Assembly (NCBI GenBank): GCA_947683425.1
Contig: CANTUQ010000037.1
Location: forward strand, 7,146,501-7,210,500
Length of the DNA stretch: 64,000 bases
Direction of reading: 5' to 3'
Source of the DNA: Excoecaria cochinchinensis
Lineage: Eukaryota; Streptophyta; Magnoliopsida; Malpighiales; Euphorbiaceae
The notes under the pieces are model-generated. The model made no database searches. It was not told the DNA's origin and saw nothing but the letters and a program-made list of their open reading frames with translations. Positions 1 to 11,084 of the stretch are shown here, one piece after another. The translations under genes were made by a program, and so were the position numbers. Within the stretch, counting starts at the first letter, position 1; each line of letters starts with the position of its first letter.

Positions 1-175
1 TCTCAGTTACCGGGTAGGCCGACACGAGACTCACCGGATGGAGACGAGAAACCACTTGCTTCCACGCAACATCAGGAAGGTAAGGACTACCTCAGGTATG
101 TATTTTTTCCTTTCTCCTCTGAATTTTGGCTCATCTAGACACTAGTGTACTAGTTTTTCCAAAATTGGGGGCAAT
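1..175 (+). mobile_element. 3' end of a Tat/Ogre-like internal region with polypurine tract
   Basis: This stretch closely matches 7490-7593 and the reverse complement of 30755-30850, both of which lie directly before a TGTAGACACC LTR start. It ends in a purine-rich tract (AAAATTGGGGGCAAT, about 161-175), the plus-strand primer expected next to a 3' LTR. The element it belonged to lies mostly left of the window. No coding sequence is visible. Confidence 0.7.
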
Positions 176-569
176 TGTAGACACCGCGTCCTGAGGTAGT
201 CCAGATCAGAGTTACTCGGTGAAGAAACTGACGTTAGTTTTCAGATAAGGGATGAAAGTTGAAGATGTTCGTCCTCCAGTTTTATAAGGATCGGAGGTTT
301 TCTGGGTAAACGGGGAATTTCGGATAGTCAGAGAGATTTAACTTTGAGAATTAGCATTTGGTTCCACAGACGGGCAACTCGTTGGTGGCAGATAGCCCGT
401 CGCTCATGTCGAGCGCCGGCTGTCGCTCAGGGAAGGGAGCCCGTTGCTCAAATGAAAGATGCCCGTCGCTCGCCTATGCGACACCCGTCGCTCAGGGATG
501 GAGCCATCGCTTGGCTGAGTGACGCCTGTCGCTCGTCTGTGCGACACTCGTCGCTCGCCTGAGCGACGC
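176..569 (+). mobile_element. Tat/Ogre-like LTR, 5' part (T1), interrupted at 570
   Basis: It starts TGTAGACACCGCGTCCTGAG, the same terminus as LTRs at 7594, 41980 and 52554 (plus) and 30754, 37652 and 41112 (minus). Positions about 360-569 form a GC-rich island of repeated GTCGCTC and CCCGTCGCTC phrases, unlike the AT-rich flanks. The LTR is cut at 569 by the palindromic unit and resumes at 4612, with GACGC duplicated (565-569 and 4612-4616). I assign it to Tat/Ogre from the primer-site type of related copies. No pol is available to prove the clade. Confidence 0.75.
360..569. repeat. CpG-rich palindromic island in LTR T1
   Basis: Short phrases such as GCCCGTCGCTC, GTGCGACACTCGTCGCTC and CTGAGCGACGC recur in both orientations over about 200 bp, forming many small inverted repeats. 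It continues after the insertion at 4612-4740. Similar but not homologous islands sit in other LTRs of this window. It has no convincing coding sense even though frames are open across it. Confidence 0.6.
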
Positions 570-1678
570 TGTGATGCGCTCGAACCCCGCTCGGCATCCG
601 GGTCACCCTCGGGTTTTCGCTTTTAGGACCCGAGACCGGATGGAGGTTCGTTAAAACTCATAAAAGCTGGTCGCTTCGCAATGGATAGGGATTCGCCCCT
701 CTTCCATTATTGGCAATCAACTTACGAGAGCGTCTATTGGGTATCATAAGGTAAGTATCACGGAGTCGCCACCCAATAAAATATTGGAAGATAAATTCTA
801 ACCTTATGAGTCCAAAACCAGAGAGAGTTCGGGATCTCACTCTTATTCATACCTTTGATTAATATTATGTCAATGGGTTTTTAGGGTCAATTATTTTATC
901 TCTTTTCTCACACGATTTATGAAAGTAAATTAAAACGCATTTCAAGGACATAAAAAAATAATAAATGAAACGATAAATAAAATATAATTACAATTATCTA
1001 AAAATAAATGTAAAAATCTATAATAATGATAGAATGAAAATACATACATAAATCGGGCCATTCATTTAGGCAGGAACATTGGTTCCCCAACTACTTATTT
1101 TGTAAAAGAGTTTAGAGTTCTCAAATCGACTTATACCTTTTGTTTTGGGATGAAAACGAGGACACTAGTCCAGTTTTATTAATAAATTTCATTTTAGTAG
1201 AAAACATTTGTGTGGTGATTTTTTTTAAGCGCGGTCGAAAATTTTTTATTATTACAAACTACAAGCAAATAAAAAGAATAAAATAATAATTATATATTTT
1301 CAAATAATAAATAAATTCTAAACTATTCGTCTCGATCGTGCTTCGCCTAGCTCCATGGGCAAGCCGTATGCCCCTCACATTGCGGTCGCACCAGAAATTA
1401 ATATTAGTCAATAATGAATTAAATTAAATTAAATGATAAATAAATGAATGAATAATTAATTAAATAAATAGTTGAATGAAATAAATTGAGAGTTAATTCG
1501 GAGTAGTGAAAATAAGATTAGTGAATATAAAACACAAATGGTAATTATAATGATAAAAGACAATAAAAATAATGATGCCAATAATGATTCCGTAAGATGA
1601 TAATGAATAAATAAACAGAAAATGATAATAATAAATAAAATAATAATAATAACAATAGTAACAAAATAATAAAACAAC

Positions 1679-1713
<35 letters not shown>

Positions 1714-2191
1714 GATAATAATATTAATAATAATAATAGCAATAATGCAAAGTAATAATAATAACATGAACAAAAATAATAATAATGATAATAATTACAC
1801 AATCACAAATATAATGATAATAATAATACCCTAATATCAATAATGATTATAATATAAAATAAACACAAAATAATAATATTAATAATAACAATGAATAATA
1901 ATAATGATGATATCACAGTAATAATAAACAAATAATAACAATAATAATAATACTAATAATATAAAATAAATAAACACAACATAATAATAGTAAATAAATA
2001 AAATGATGACAACAAAACACAACAATATATAATAATAACTAAATATATTCAATAATAATAATAAACACAATAATAATAACAACAAACATAAATTAAATAA
2101 CATCAACAACAAAAATATCAATATAATACAATAAAATTAACAATAAATAAATCAAATAATAACAATAGTAATAATAATAAACACAATAATA

Positions 2192-2231
<40 letters not shown>

Positions 2232-2241
2232 TAAAAATAAA

Positions 2242-2277
<36 letters not shown>

Positions 2278-2340
2278 CATAAAATAAATATATAATAATA
2301 ATAATACATAATATTAAATATAAATAAATAAATAATAAAA
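570..2340 (-). repeat. Left arm of the palindromic unit (minus-strand LTR U5 side)
   Basis: Read on the minus strand this is the downstream part of a Tat-type LTR. It has long AAT/TTA tracts (about 1660-2335), a block around 1320-1395 that pairs with 3815-3870, the TGGTCC/ACCAATGTCC block (about 1060-1230) and the terminal block 570-840. Each block has an inverted partner in 2960-4611. Open frames here encode only runs of Ile, Tyr and Leu and are not genes. Confidence 0.8.
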
Positions 2341-2959
2341 ATAATAATTTAAAATGGAGAGGAGAAGGGGAGCTCAACGGAGCCTCGCCGGAGGTGGGGG
2401 TGGCCAACACAGCCGTCACCGGAAGGGAGATCGGGACACCGGGAGTGCGACGGCGGTGGTCATGTGCCGGAGGACGACGCCATCTATCCGGAAAATGCCG
2501 TCGGAAGCGTTCGCTCCTCCACGCCGTTCCGTCTCATGCCGGCGAGTGGGGGAGAGCGGTGGCTGCCGGTCTGACCGTCCGGGTCTCCTCTTCGCTCCGG
2601 AGGGGCGTGTGCGCCGTTCTGGAACTGTGGGTGGCATGCGAGGCCCCACCTCCTTCCTCTCTCTTTTCTTCTTTTTTCTCTTCCGCCGGCGTCATGGGTC
2701 TGCTTCCCGTTGGCCCCTGTTCCACTCTTCCTCTTTTTCTTTTTCTTTTTTTTTCTATTTTGCTTCTTTGGCTTGATTTTGGTCCCTTTTGTGTTTTGCT
2801 TTGATCTTGCTCTCGCCTGAAGAACAAAAGGAAAAAAATAGACAGAGGAGAGAGCAAGCCAAAGAAAGAAAGAAATGAAAAATAAAAAGAAAGAGAGAGC
2901 TTTTTCCTTCTATCTTGCTCTCATCTCTCTTTCTTGTTATTTCATTTTGCCGAGCCCCT
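2341..2959. other. Asymmetric core of the palindromic unit (GC-rich R/U5-like block)
   Basis: Positions 2341-2640 are GC-rich with CCGG-containing words and resemble 36535-36840 (T4) and the reverse complement of 45345-45540 (T8). Positions 2640-2830 are pyrimidine-rich and match the T4 segment just downstream of its TATA box. A short purine-rich stretch (about 2830-2890) turns back towards the right arm. The GC-rich block is missing from the right arm. Several frames are open because of base composition; none resembles a known protein. Confidence 0.6.
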
Positions 2960-2967
2960 TCCTTTTC

Positions 2968-3048
<81 letters not shown>

Positions 3049-3092
3049 GTCTTATTATATTTATTATTATTATTTAATTATTATTATTATTG

Positions 3093-3163
<71 letters not shown>

Positions 3164-3500
3164 TCGTTCATTTATTATTAATGTTGGTGTGTTATATAAT
3201 TATTATTGTTATTAGTATTATTTAATTGATATTTATTTTACATTATTTGTTATTATTATGTTTATTGTTATTATTATTGTGTTTATTATTATTATTTTAT
3301 ATATTTATTTATTATTATTTATTATTGTGTTTTGCTATTATCATTTTAATATCATTATTATTATTATGGGTATTATTTTGTTCATGTTATTATTATTATA
3401 TTGCATTATTGCTATTATTGTTATTAATATTATTATTTGTCTTATTATTATTATTATTATTGCTATTACCGTTAAGTACCTCATTAATATTGTTGTTCGT

Positions 3501-3534
<34 letters not shown>

Positions 3535-4611
3535 GCATCATTATTTTTATTGTCTTTGATTATTATAATTGTCATTTGTGTTTTATATTCGTTAATTTTA
3601 CTTTCATTATACCAAATTAATCTTCAATTCATTTAACTCAATTATTTATTTATTCATTTATTTACTTATTTATTTATCACTCAATTTAATTTAATCCATT
3701 ATTAACCTTAGTTACTTTTCTCAATTTACTTTACTCAATTATATATTTACTTATTTATTTGTCACTTAATTTAGTTTAATTCATTATTAACCAATATCAT
3801 TTTCTGTCGTGATTATAACCGTGAGTGGCATGTGGCTCGCCCAAGGAGCACGGTCGAGGCAAGTAGTTTAGGATTTATTTATTATTTCGAGATGTGTATT
3901 TATTATTTTATTTTATTTACTTGAGAACTGTAATAATAAAGGATTTTTTATCGCGCTTAAAAAGAACCACCACACAAATGTTTTCTACTAAAATGAAAAT
4001 TTATTAATAAAACTGGACCAATGTCCTCGTTTTCATCCCAAAACAAAAGGTTTAAGTCGATTTGAGAACTCTAAACTCTTTTACAAAATAAGTAGTTGGG
4101 GAACCAATGTTCCCACCTAAATGGATAGCCCGATTTATGTATGTATTTTCATTCTATCATTATTATAGATTTTTACATTTATTTTTAGATAATTGTAATT
4201 ATATTTTATTTATCGTTTCATTTATTGCTTTTTTACGTGCTTGAAATGCGCTTTAATTTACTTGCATAAATCGTGTGAGAAGAGTGATAAAATAATTGAC
4301 CCTAAAAACCTATTGACATAAAATTAACTAAAAGTATGAATAAGAGTAAGGTCCCGAACTCTCTATGGTTTTGGCCATATAAGGTTAGAATTTATTTTTC
4401 AATATTTTATTGGGTGGTGACTCCGTGATACCTGCCTTACCCAATAGACGCTCTCGTAAGTTGATTGCCAACAATGGAAGAGGGGCAAATCCCTGTCCAT
4501 TGCGAAGTGACCAGCTTTCACGAGTTTTAACGAACCTCCATCCGGTCTCGGGTCCTAAAAGCGGAAACCCGAGGGCCACTCGAATGCCGAGTGGGGTTCG
4601 GGCGCATCACA
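2960..4611 (+). repeat. Right arm of the palindromic unit (plus-strand LTR U5 side)
   Basis: It begins with two long TTA arrays (about 2971-3047 and 3100-3162) and mixed TTA/TTG sequence to about 3560. It then continues with sequence also found at 47880-48471 (T8), and ends GGCGCATCACA at 4611. It is the inverted partner of 570-2340; for example 4440-4560 pairs with about 620-740. Confidence 0.8.
2971..3162. repeat. (TTA)n microsatellites
   Basis: Two nearly pure TTA arrays of more than 20 units each, separated by about 50 bp of imperfect TTA sequence. The left arm has the complementary AAT tracts (2190-2275). Homologous arrays occur at about 47604-47675 and 36310-36355, so the repeat is an inherited part of this LTR family. 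Confidence 0.9.
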
Positions 4612-6660
4612 GACGCTTGCTCCTCATGGGAGACGGCCGTCTCTCACCTCCGTGCTACCTGTAGGGCCCATCAGCCGAATGACCGCTGATGCCCCTTTCG
4701 ACCGACGCCCGTCGGTAATCCACGGGCAGCCCGTCGGTCGGTGATCTGGTTATTTAAACCACCGGATTCCCCAAATTTTGAAGGATTTCGCAAAATATCT
4801 TTAAATCTTTTTGAATTTCCTAAATCTTTTCAAATATTTTTAAATTTAAGATTTGATTTTAGGAACATTCTGAAAATCGTTCAGTTTTGATTTGATTTTG
4901 GAAAATACTCTTCAAATTTAAATTTAAAATTTAAATTTATTTAAAATTCCTTCCTAAATCTATAAATAGGGGAAAGGGATTCAGTTTTCAGGGTTGGAAA
5001 TTTGGCTGAGAAACTAATGATTGGAAATTTTTATTAGAAAACTAAAACTTAGCAATTTTCTAGAGAGGATTTCATTTTCAATTTCTACAAAAAGAATTTT
5101 TCTTTCAAAATTTCTTTTCTTTATTTTATTCTTGAATTACGCTAAATTCGAGGAAGCGAGATCCATTTGTTTTCATCCATCTAGCTAATTCGGATATTTA
5201 TTGCTGTCCAAATTCCAAGAAAGAGAAAATAATTTCCTTCTCTTGATTTATTTTTCAAAGTGAGATTTTGCAACCGAAAATCTCTCCCGATCGTGTGACC
5301 ACAATCCGATCCTTGTAGAACTCGAGGAGTCGAAATCTTGCAACTTTCACCTTCATGAGGTAAAAATTCGAGGGTAAACATTCTGGAACTATTACTTTGA
5401 ATTCAATTATTTTTGGTGATTCCTTGCATAAAAATCCACTTTTATTCAAATTAAACAAAAAGAAGTTTTAATTTTGGGTTTATTTTCAGGAGCAGAGTCG
5501 ATCGACGGGCATAAGGACTACCGATGGCCGTCGCTCAAGCGAACGACGGGCCATCGACGGTCGCCCTTACGCCCGTCTGTCACATCCAGGGATGCTCGTC
5601 GGTCAAGCTCTTTGGGCCTTCCCTGGGCCTCATCTCCCCATCTAATTCTTTTTCTTTTCTTCTTTTGTTTTAATGGTTTTCTTATGCAATTTCTTCCATT
5701 TTCCTCCTTATCATTTAATTTCATATTTATTTGGGTTCCTTAATTTTACACTAACATGTCCTTTATTTTTGTGAGTTTTTATTTTTGACTTGTTTGGCGG
5801 ATTTGATGCCATTTGGTGTAGAGGCTACTGCAAAGACCTAAGGGTCTTCTCCCGGGTTTATTTTCTAGACTTTATCTTTTTTTACTTTAAATTATATTAT
5901 TATTATGAATAATATTTTTCTTGTATTATCCCGCTAATGTGAAAATGGTCAAATGTTTTTTATTAATTAAATTGGGGATTTTCCTTATAAATTGATGACC
6001 AATGTCCTATTTTTCTAACAAATAAAAATCGACGCCTTAAAACCATTTTGTAGTAAATTTGTATGAGAGGACCAATGTCCTCACGGTTAATTTATATCCC
6101 GATTTATGTATGAATCGCTTGTAATTTATTATGGGGGTTGTATTCCGCCCTTAGTTTTGTTATAATTTATTTTATGCACTTTACTTTAATTATACTTTAT
6201 TTATTTATCGCTTTCCCTGAATGGACAATCTGCGATTTAATTTAACTGCATTAAATTGAATGAGAAATGGGATGAAACGATAAATTCAAAACTCAACTAT
6301 AAACCTAATCAGAGTATGAATAAATGGAAAGTCCCGAACCTTCTCTGTTCTTTGGGCTCAACGAGGCGAGAGGGCCGTCTCAATGTTCTATTGGGATGGG
6401 GCCTCCAAGACACCTCTTGTGTCCCGTAAAAGGCTCAAAATTGCACAGTCCTAGGCACCACGAGGCGAAAGGGCCATCCTAATATTCTATTAGGGTGGAT
6501 GCCTCAAAGACAGCTCTGGTTTCCCTAAGTATGAGGCTAGAGGACCATCCTATCATTAGGGTGGAAGCCTCTAAGACACCTCCGGCTTGCTTATAATGGA
6601 CATAGCAGCACTGTCTTAGGCTCACTGAGGCTAGACGACCTTTCCCAATGTTCTATTAGG
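4612..6660 (+). mobile_element. LTR T1, continuation after the palindromic insert; 3' end lost
   Basis: It resumes in the GC-rich island (4612-4740), then an AT-rich U3 with a TATA box, a presumed R/U5, a second CpG-rich phrase block (5497-5605), twin ACCAATGTCC blocks (about 5990 and 6070), and repeated terminal modules (6340-6660) reading like GGCTCAACGAGGCGAGAGGG and CCTCCAAGACACCTC. At 6660 the LTR stops short of the usual CACA end and joins a tandem repeat belonging to an internal region, so a deletion or recombination removed its last ~100-200 bp, the primer site, leader and coding part. Confidence 0.7.
4961..4968 (+). promoter_or_regulatory. TATA box of LTR T1
   Basis: CTATAAATAGGGG lies in the AT-rich U3 part of the LTR. 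LTR T2 has TATAAATA at the comparable place (8088). Transcription would start roughly 30 bp downstream; the start itself is inferred. Confidence 0.6.
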
Positions 6661-7430
6661 CGGTACTACCATTCTACGAAAAGTTAGCGCGACCACGACA
6701 CTACCACTTCACATCTCAGAATTGTTAGCATAATGGTGGCACTACCATTTTACAGAAGGTTAGCACGACCACAACACTACCACTTCACATCTTAGAATGG
6801 TTAGCACGATGGCGGCACTACCATTCTACGAAAGGTTAGCACGACCACGGCACCACCACTTTAGAAGGGTTAGCACGAAGACGGCACTACCACTCCACGG
6901 ATGGTTAGCACGATCACGGCACTACCACTTCAAGTTTTAGAAGGGTTAGCACGATGTCGATATTACCATTCTACAGAAGGTTAGCACGACTACGGCACTA
7001 CCACTTCAGAAGGGTTAGCACGATGACGACACTACCACTCCATGGAGGGTTAGCACGATCACGGCACTACCACTTCAAATCTCAGAAGGGTTAGCACGAT
7101 GGCGGCACTACCATCCTACGAAAAGTTAGCACGACCACGACACTACCACTTCAAATCTCAGAAGGGTTAGCACGATGGCGGCACTACCATTCTAAGGTTA
7201 GTATGACCACGGCACTACCACTTCAGAAGGATTGGCATGATAACGGCGCTACCACTCCATAGAGGGTTAGCACGATCATGGTACTACCACTACAAATCTC
7301 GTTAGCACGATGGCGGCACTACCATTCCACGGAAAGTTAGCACGATCACGACACTACCACTTGAACAAAGATTTACACACTAACAGTAAATACCACTTCA
7401 ACGAGAATTTACACGATCATGGTACTCGCT
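6661..7430 (+). repeat. Tandem repeat in the 3' part of a Tat-like internal region
   Basis: Degenerate units of about 35-45 bp built on GGTTAGCACGACCACGGCAC and CTACCACTTCAGAAG are repeated roughly 18-20 times. The same repeat, reversed, lies at about 30890-31120 next to the 3' LTR of element T3. It belongs between the coding region and the polypurine tract of these elements. No stable frame is present. Confidence 0.85.
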
Positions 7431-7593
7431 TTAGCAAAAAATAACATGCCGACAAGCAGGCCAATAACCACCTCAACAACATCGTCCAGTCTAAAAAAGA
7501 TAGCTGCCTCAGGTACGTGTCTCTTTCCTTTTTTCTCTGAGTTTTGGCTCACCTAGGCACCTATGCGTTAGCTTTCCAAAAACTGGGGGCAAC
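7431..7593 (+). mobile_element. Tat-like internal 3' end and polypurine tract before LTR T2
   Basis: A conserved run (CTGCCTCAGGTACGTGTCTC ... GAGTTTTGGCTCACCTAGGC) also seen at about 80-140 and, reversed, at 30785-30850. It ends with AAAAACTGGGGGCAAC directly before the LTR, matching the tract at 161-175. Confidence 0.75.
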
Positions 7594-8087
7594 TGTAGAC
7601 ACCGGGTCCTGAGTCAGCCTAGATCAGAGTTACCCAATGATGATTAGAAAAAGGTTAAAAGTAATAATTTGTTTGTCAAGTTTGCATTTTAGAATAAAAA
7701 ATAAAAAAAAATAAAAGATGTATTAAAAATTAAATTTGAAAAATAAAGTTTGAAAATTATAGTGTTTTTAGTTAAATTTGATTTTTTTTTTTTAAAAAAA
7801 AGGCGGATGTCAGCCGCGCAGGCGCTGCATGAGCGATACGGAGCGTCGCTCCGCGCTGCTGCGCACGCTTGACGCCCGTCGCACGCACCGACGAGCGTCG
7901 GTCGCCCCTGATCTGCCGAAATCGCGATTTTTTGCCCTTTTTTCCATTTTTCTTGATTTTTTTTGACTTTCACTTTTTTTTTTCCGGGATTTTTAATGAT
8001 AATTCCCTTTTTTGAACCCAAATTAAGGGAAATTTGATAAAAATTCAATTTTATTCCTTAATTAATTAGGTTTTCCATTTTTGTTGA

Positions 8088-8095
8088 TATAAATA
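8088..8095 (+). promoter_or_regulatory. TATA box of LTR T2
   Basis: TATAAATA lies about 175 bp after the CpG-rich island, in the same relative place as in T1. Confidence 0.55.
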
Positions 8096-8745
8096 GAAAA
8101 ATTTAGAAAGAAAAAAGAGGAATTCTTTTTTATCAAAAAATCTTCATTTTCTCTGCTTTTTCTTCTCCAAGAATTCTCTCTACTTCTTTTTTGGATTTTT
8201 TTTTCCAAATAAAAAATTTTTTAGGTTAAAAATTCAAATTTTAATTAAAAATTATTTTTAAGACAAAGAAAATTATTTTTTGTTCTTGAGATTTGTATTT
8301 ATTTTTTTTATCAATTATAATTTCTGAGACAGAGAAAATAATTCTTTGTTGTTGAGAATTAAATTTATTTTCTTCTATTGTTTTAACAATTTTAATTAAT
8401 AATCATTCTTGAGACAAAGAAATCAATTTTTTGTCCTTGAAAATTAATTTCTTTTCTTCTATTATTTTTTAAGGAATTTTATTTTGAAATAAAATTTCAA
8501 TTTTTACTTTGTGAATCAAAATAAGCAAACCGATCATCTTCTCTCATTCCATCGAATCCGAAATCTGAGGGTAAATATTCTAAAATTGATTATTTTTTAT
8601 TTTTTTATTTATTTTTGTTCATATTTAATTGATTAACATGTAAATTTTTATTATTTTTATTTATTTATTTATTCTATTGTTTGTATATTTATTTTATTTA
8701 ATATATTTATATATTATTATTATCATTTAATTATTACAATTATTT

Positions 8746-8746
8746 A

Positions 8747-8815
<69 letters not shown>
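8746..8815 (+). repeat. (TTA)n microsatellite in LTR T2
   Basis: About 22 nearly pure TTA units within the downstream part of the LTR, at a place comparable to the arrays of other LTRs here. Confidence 0.85.
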
Positions 8816-8818
<3 letters not shown>

Positions 8819-10207
8819 TCATTAACATGTTGTTTTATTTATTTCAATCATATCATTTAATTCTTTTGTCATTCACAATGCATTTATTTATTTATTTTAA
8901 TTTATTAATATTTTAATTCATTTGTCATTTTGATGTCGTCTTATTTTATTTTATTATTTATTATATGTTTAATTGATTTAATTGCTAACATTAATTTTTG
9001 TATTTGTTCTTGACTCCAATATCTATTTTTCCTTTTTGGGCATTTTCGCGAGCAAACGGGGAGATCAAGGAGGCTCGTTTGGTTAGATCATTTATTTTTA
9101 TTATTTGTATTATCTGATTTATTTGGCTTTTTATTTATTTTGTCAAATGTAATTCCTAATAAAATTGTTTATTTTAGGCACGCTAAAAAGAAAATCACAA
9201 AAATATTTCTATTAATTAACTTGGAACTTTTTTTAATAAAAATGGGACCAATTTCCTACTTTTTTCATCTAAATAAATTGTCACTTTAAAATTATTTTCT
9301 TTAATTATGTATGCGAGGACCAATGTCCTCATCCTTAATAAATATCATGTTTTATATATGATTTATATTTTATTTACAATGGAGTTTGTATTCCGCTCCT
9401 AATTTTGTTGTAATTTATTGCAATCTTGTTTTATTTACCGCTTTTATTATGTGATTGATATGCGCTTTAATTACTGCATTTAAATGAATAAGAAAAGGGA
9501 CGAAATCTTAAATTCAAAACTCAATTGTAATTTAATAAAGGTATGAATAAATGAAAAGTCTCAAACTATCTCTGGTCTTAGGTTCAACGAGGTTAGAGGA
9601 CCATCTCAATGTTCCATTGGGGTGAGATCTCCAAAATATCTCTTGTTGCCCAAAATAGGCCTAATTTGCATTCTCTTAGGCTCCATGAGATTAGAGTACC
9701 GTCTCAATGTCCTATTGGGATGGGGACTCCAAAATATCTCTGGTTTGCCCAAAATAGACATAAATGCGTTGTCTTAGGCTCATTGAGGCTAGACGACCTT
9801 TTTCAATATTTTATTGGGTGGAGACTCCAAGAAACCTTCTTGTTACCCAAAATAGACACCCTTGCAATCCCTTGCAAGTTTCATAAACCTCCCCCAAATG
9901 TCCTAAAAGCAGGTTTTCAGGGCAGCCGGGGTTCGGCGCGGGTTACAAGAGGCTTAATAATAATCCGCTTATAAGTTTGAGAGTTTAATAATCCAATAAT
10001 TCAGATTTATTATGCATAAAATTTTAACTTATAGGGTTGGACATTAGGACTTAGAGGGTAATTGGATACTATAATTAGACTTTTCGAATTTGAACCTAAT
10101 AGAAAATTTTATTAGGTTATTATTTCGGATGCATAGTAAATTGCATGTATTGCCTTATCTCCCTTAAAAATGTACAATATTGTTCCATTTGAGATTAAAG
10201 AATCCTA

Positions 10208-11080
10208 ATGGATACTGCTTCCAAGTCAATTATTATCGAACTTAATAAATTTATTAAGAAGAATGCTGATAATTATGAAATCTAGAATACAAAGATCCAA
10301 CATGTGCTTGAAGAGCAAGAGAGGCTCTTGAACCCTCAAGTTCGGTTATGGCTGAACTTGAGGATGGCACTATAGCCCAGCATAAGCAGGACTGGAATGC
10401 CTATGTGGCATGAAAAAAGAAGAATTCCACTGCTCAAATCATCTTCCTAAATGCAAAATGATGATGATATCACTAAGCAATTCTGTAAGTATCAAAATGG
10501 AATGGATCTGTGGATAGTTTTACGAAAAAAGTTCAGAGGTGTGTCTCTGACTAACTTCTAATCATTAATGATCAAATTTGATTCATATCAGAAGAAGTCC
10601 GATTATTCGATGCAAAAATATCTAAGAGAGATGGAAAAGAATAAGTGAGCTTAGTGAACTTAGTCATAAGTTGACTGATGAGCAGCATGTCCAAACTATT
10701 ATCCATTCTCTACCTAAAAGTTGGAAGCATATGAAGATGCAACTAACTTATATGGATAATATAAAAGGATGTTGCTTGTCATTTGAAGCTTAAAAGGGAC
10801 TGTCTGGCAGTAATTAAGGTCAATGCCATTGTGCATATGGCATAGTCCCATTCTAATAGAATGAGTTCTCATTAGAACAATAAAAGAAGCTTCATAAGAA
10901 GGGATAAAAAAAAGGCTCGAGAGTCTAAAAGGCAAAAGAAACAGAATCACGAAAGGTCCAAAGGCAAAAAGGAGGTAAACTTTTCAAGAGTGAAATATTT
11001 CAATTGCCTACAGAAAAGACACTATACAAGAGACTACATTATGCCTAAAATGATACACTATTCTGACTCAAGAGTGAGTG
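10208..11080 (+). pseudogene. Copia gag (nucleocapsid part), broken
   Basis: Conceptual translation from the ATG at 10208 begins MDTASKSIIIELN and later gives the Copia-gag-like phrase LSHKLTDEQHVQTIIHSLP with KSWKHMKMQLTYMDNIK (about 10665-10770). A zinc-knuckle remnant YFNCLQKRHYTRDY lies near 10996-11037; two of the usual cysteines are tyrosine, so the CX2CX4HX4C motif is lost. Several in-frame stops (for example after NADNYEI) and frameshifts interrupt it. In a live element gag would coat the RNA in virus-like particles. Confidence 0.75.
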
Positions 11081-11084
11081 GAAT

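Larger units (their letters stand above)
570..4611. mobile_element. Two-U5-ended palindromic LTR insertion with 5-bp TSD GACGC
   Basis: The unit begins TGTGATGCGCTCGAACCCC and ends GGGGTTCGGGCGCATCACA, so both outer ends are the 3' (U5) end of one Tat-type LTR family. The arms (570 to about 2340, and about 2960-4611) are inverted copies along their whole length, about 85-90% alike by eye. Between them is a GC-rich then pyrimidine-rich core. No TGTAGACACC (U3) end or TATA region is present. The complete LTR of this type at 35117-37652 shows what is missing: U3 and the promoter. The 5 bp on each side are identical (GACGC, 565-569 and 4612-4616), as expected for one integrase-mediated insertion. 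Caveat: GACGC-like words are common in the host island, so the TSD is weaker evidence than elsewhere. Confidence 0.75.
7594..9947 (+). mobile_element. Tat/Ogre-like LTR T2
   Basis: It starts TGTAGACACCGGGTCCTGAG and ends near GGGTTCGGCGCGGGTTACA at 9947. In order it has a CpG-rich island (about 7800-7912), a TATA box, AT-rich R/U5 with a TTA array, twin ACCAATnTCCT blocks (about 9247 and 9310), and 3-4 copies of the terminal module (9570-9850). The end reads GGTTACA instead of the usual CATCACA and is followed by AGAGG, so the exact 3' boundary could be a recombination point with the Copia LTR, which also has ACAAGAGG at 26278-26285. Confidence 0.75.

Noticed and set aside
1456..2419. Open frames coding for runs of Leu, Ile and Tyr (and similar ones at 2875-3636, 45616-45837, 47534-47845, 63345-63988)
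   Set aside because: They are translations of AAT/TTA microsatellites within LTRs, exist in several frames at once and resemble no protein.
2354..2857. Overlapping GC-rich open frames of 77-140 codons that could look like a host gene
   Set aside because: Several frames on both strands are open together, and the block recurs as part of LTRs at 36535-36840 and 45345-45540 without a conserved frame.
570..4611. A classical TIR DNA transposon (such as a long-TIR MULE)
   Set aside because: The duplication is 5 bp rather than about 9, no transposase is present, and the ends are exactly the U5 ends of an LTR family present elsewhere in the window.
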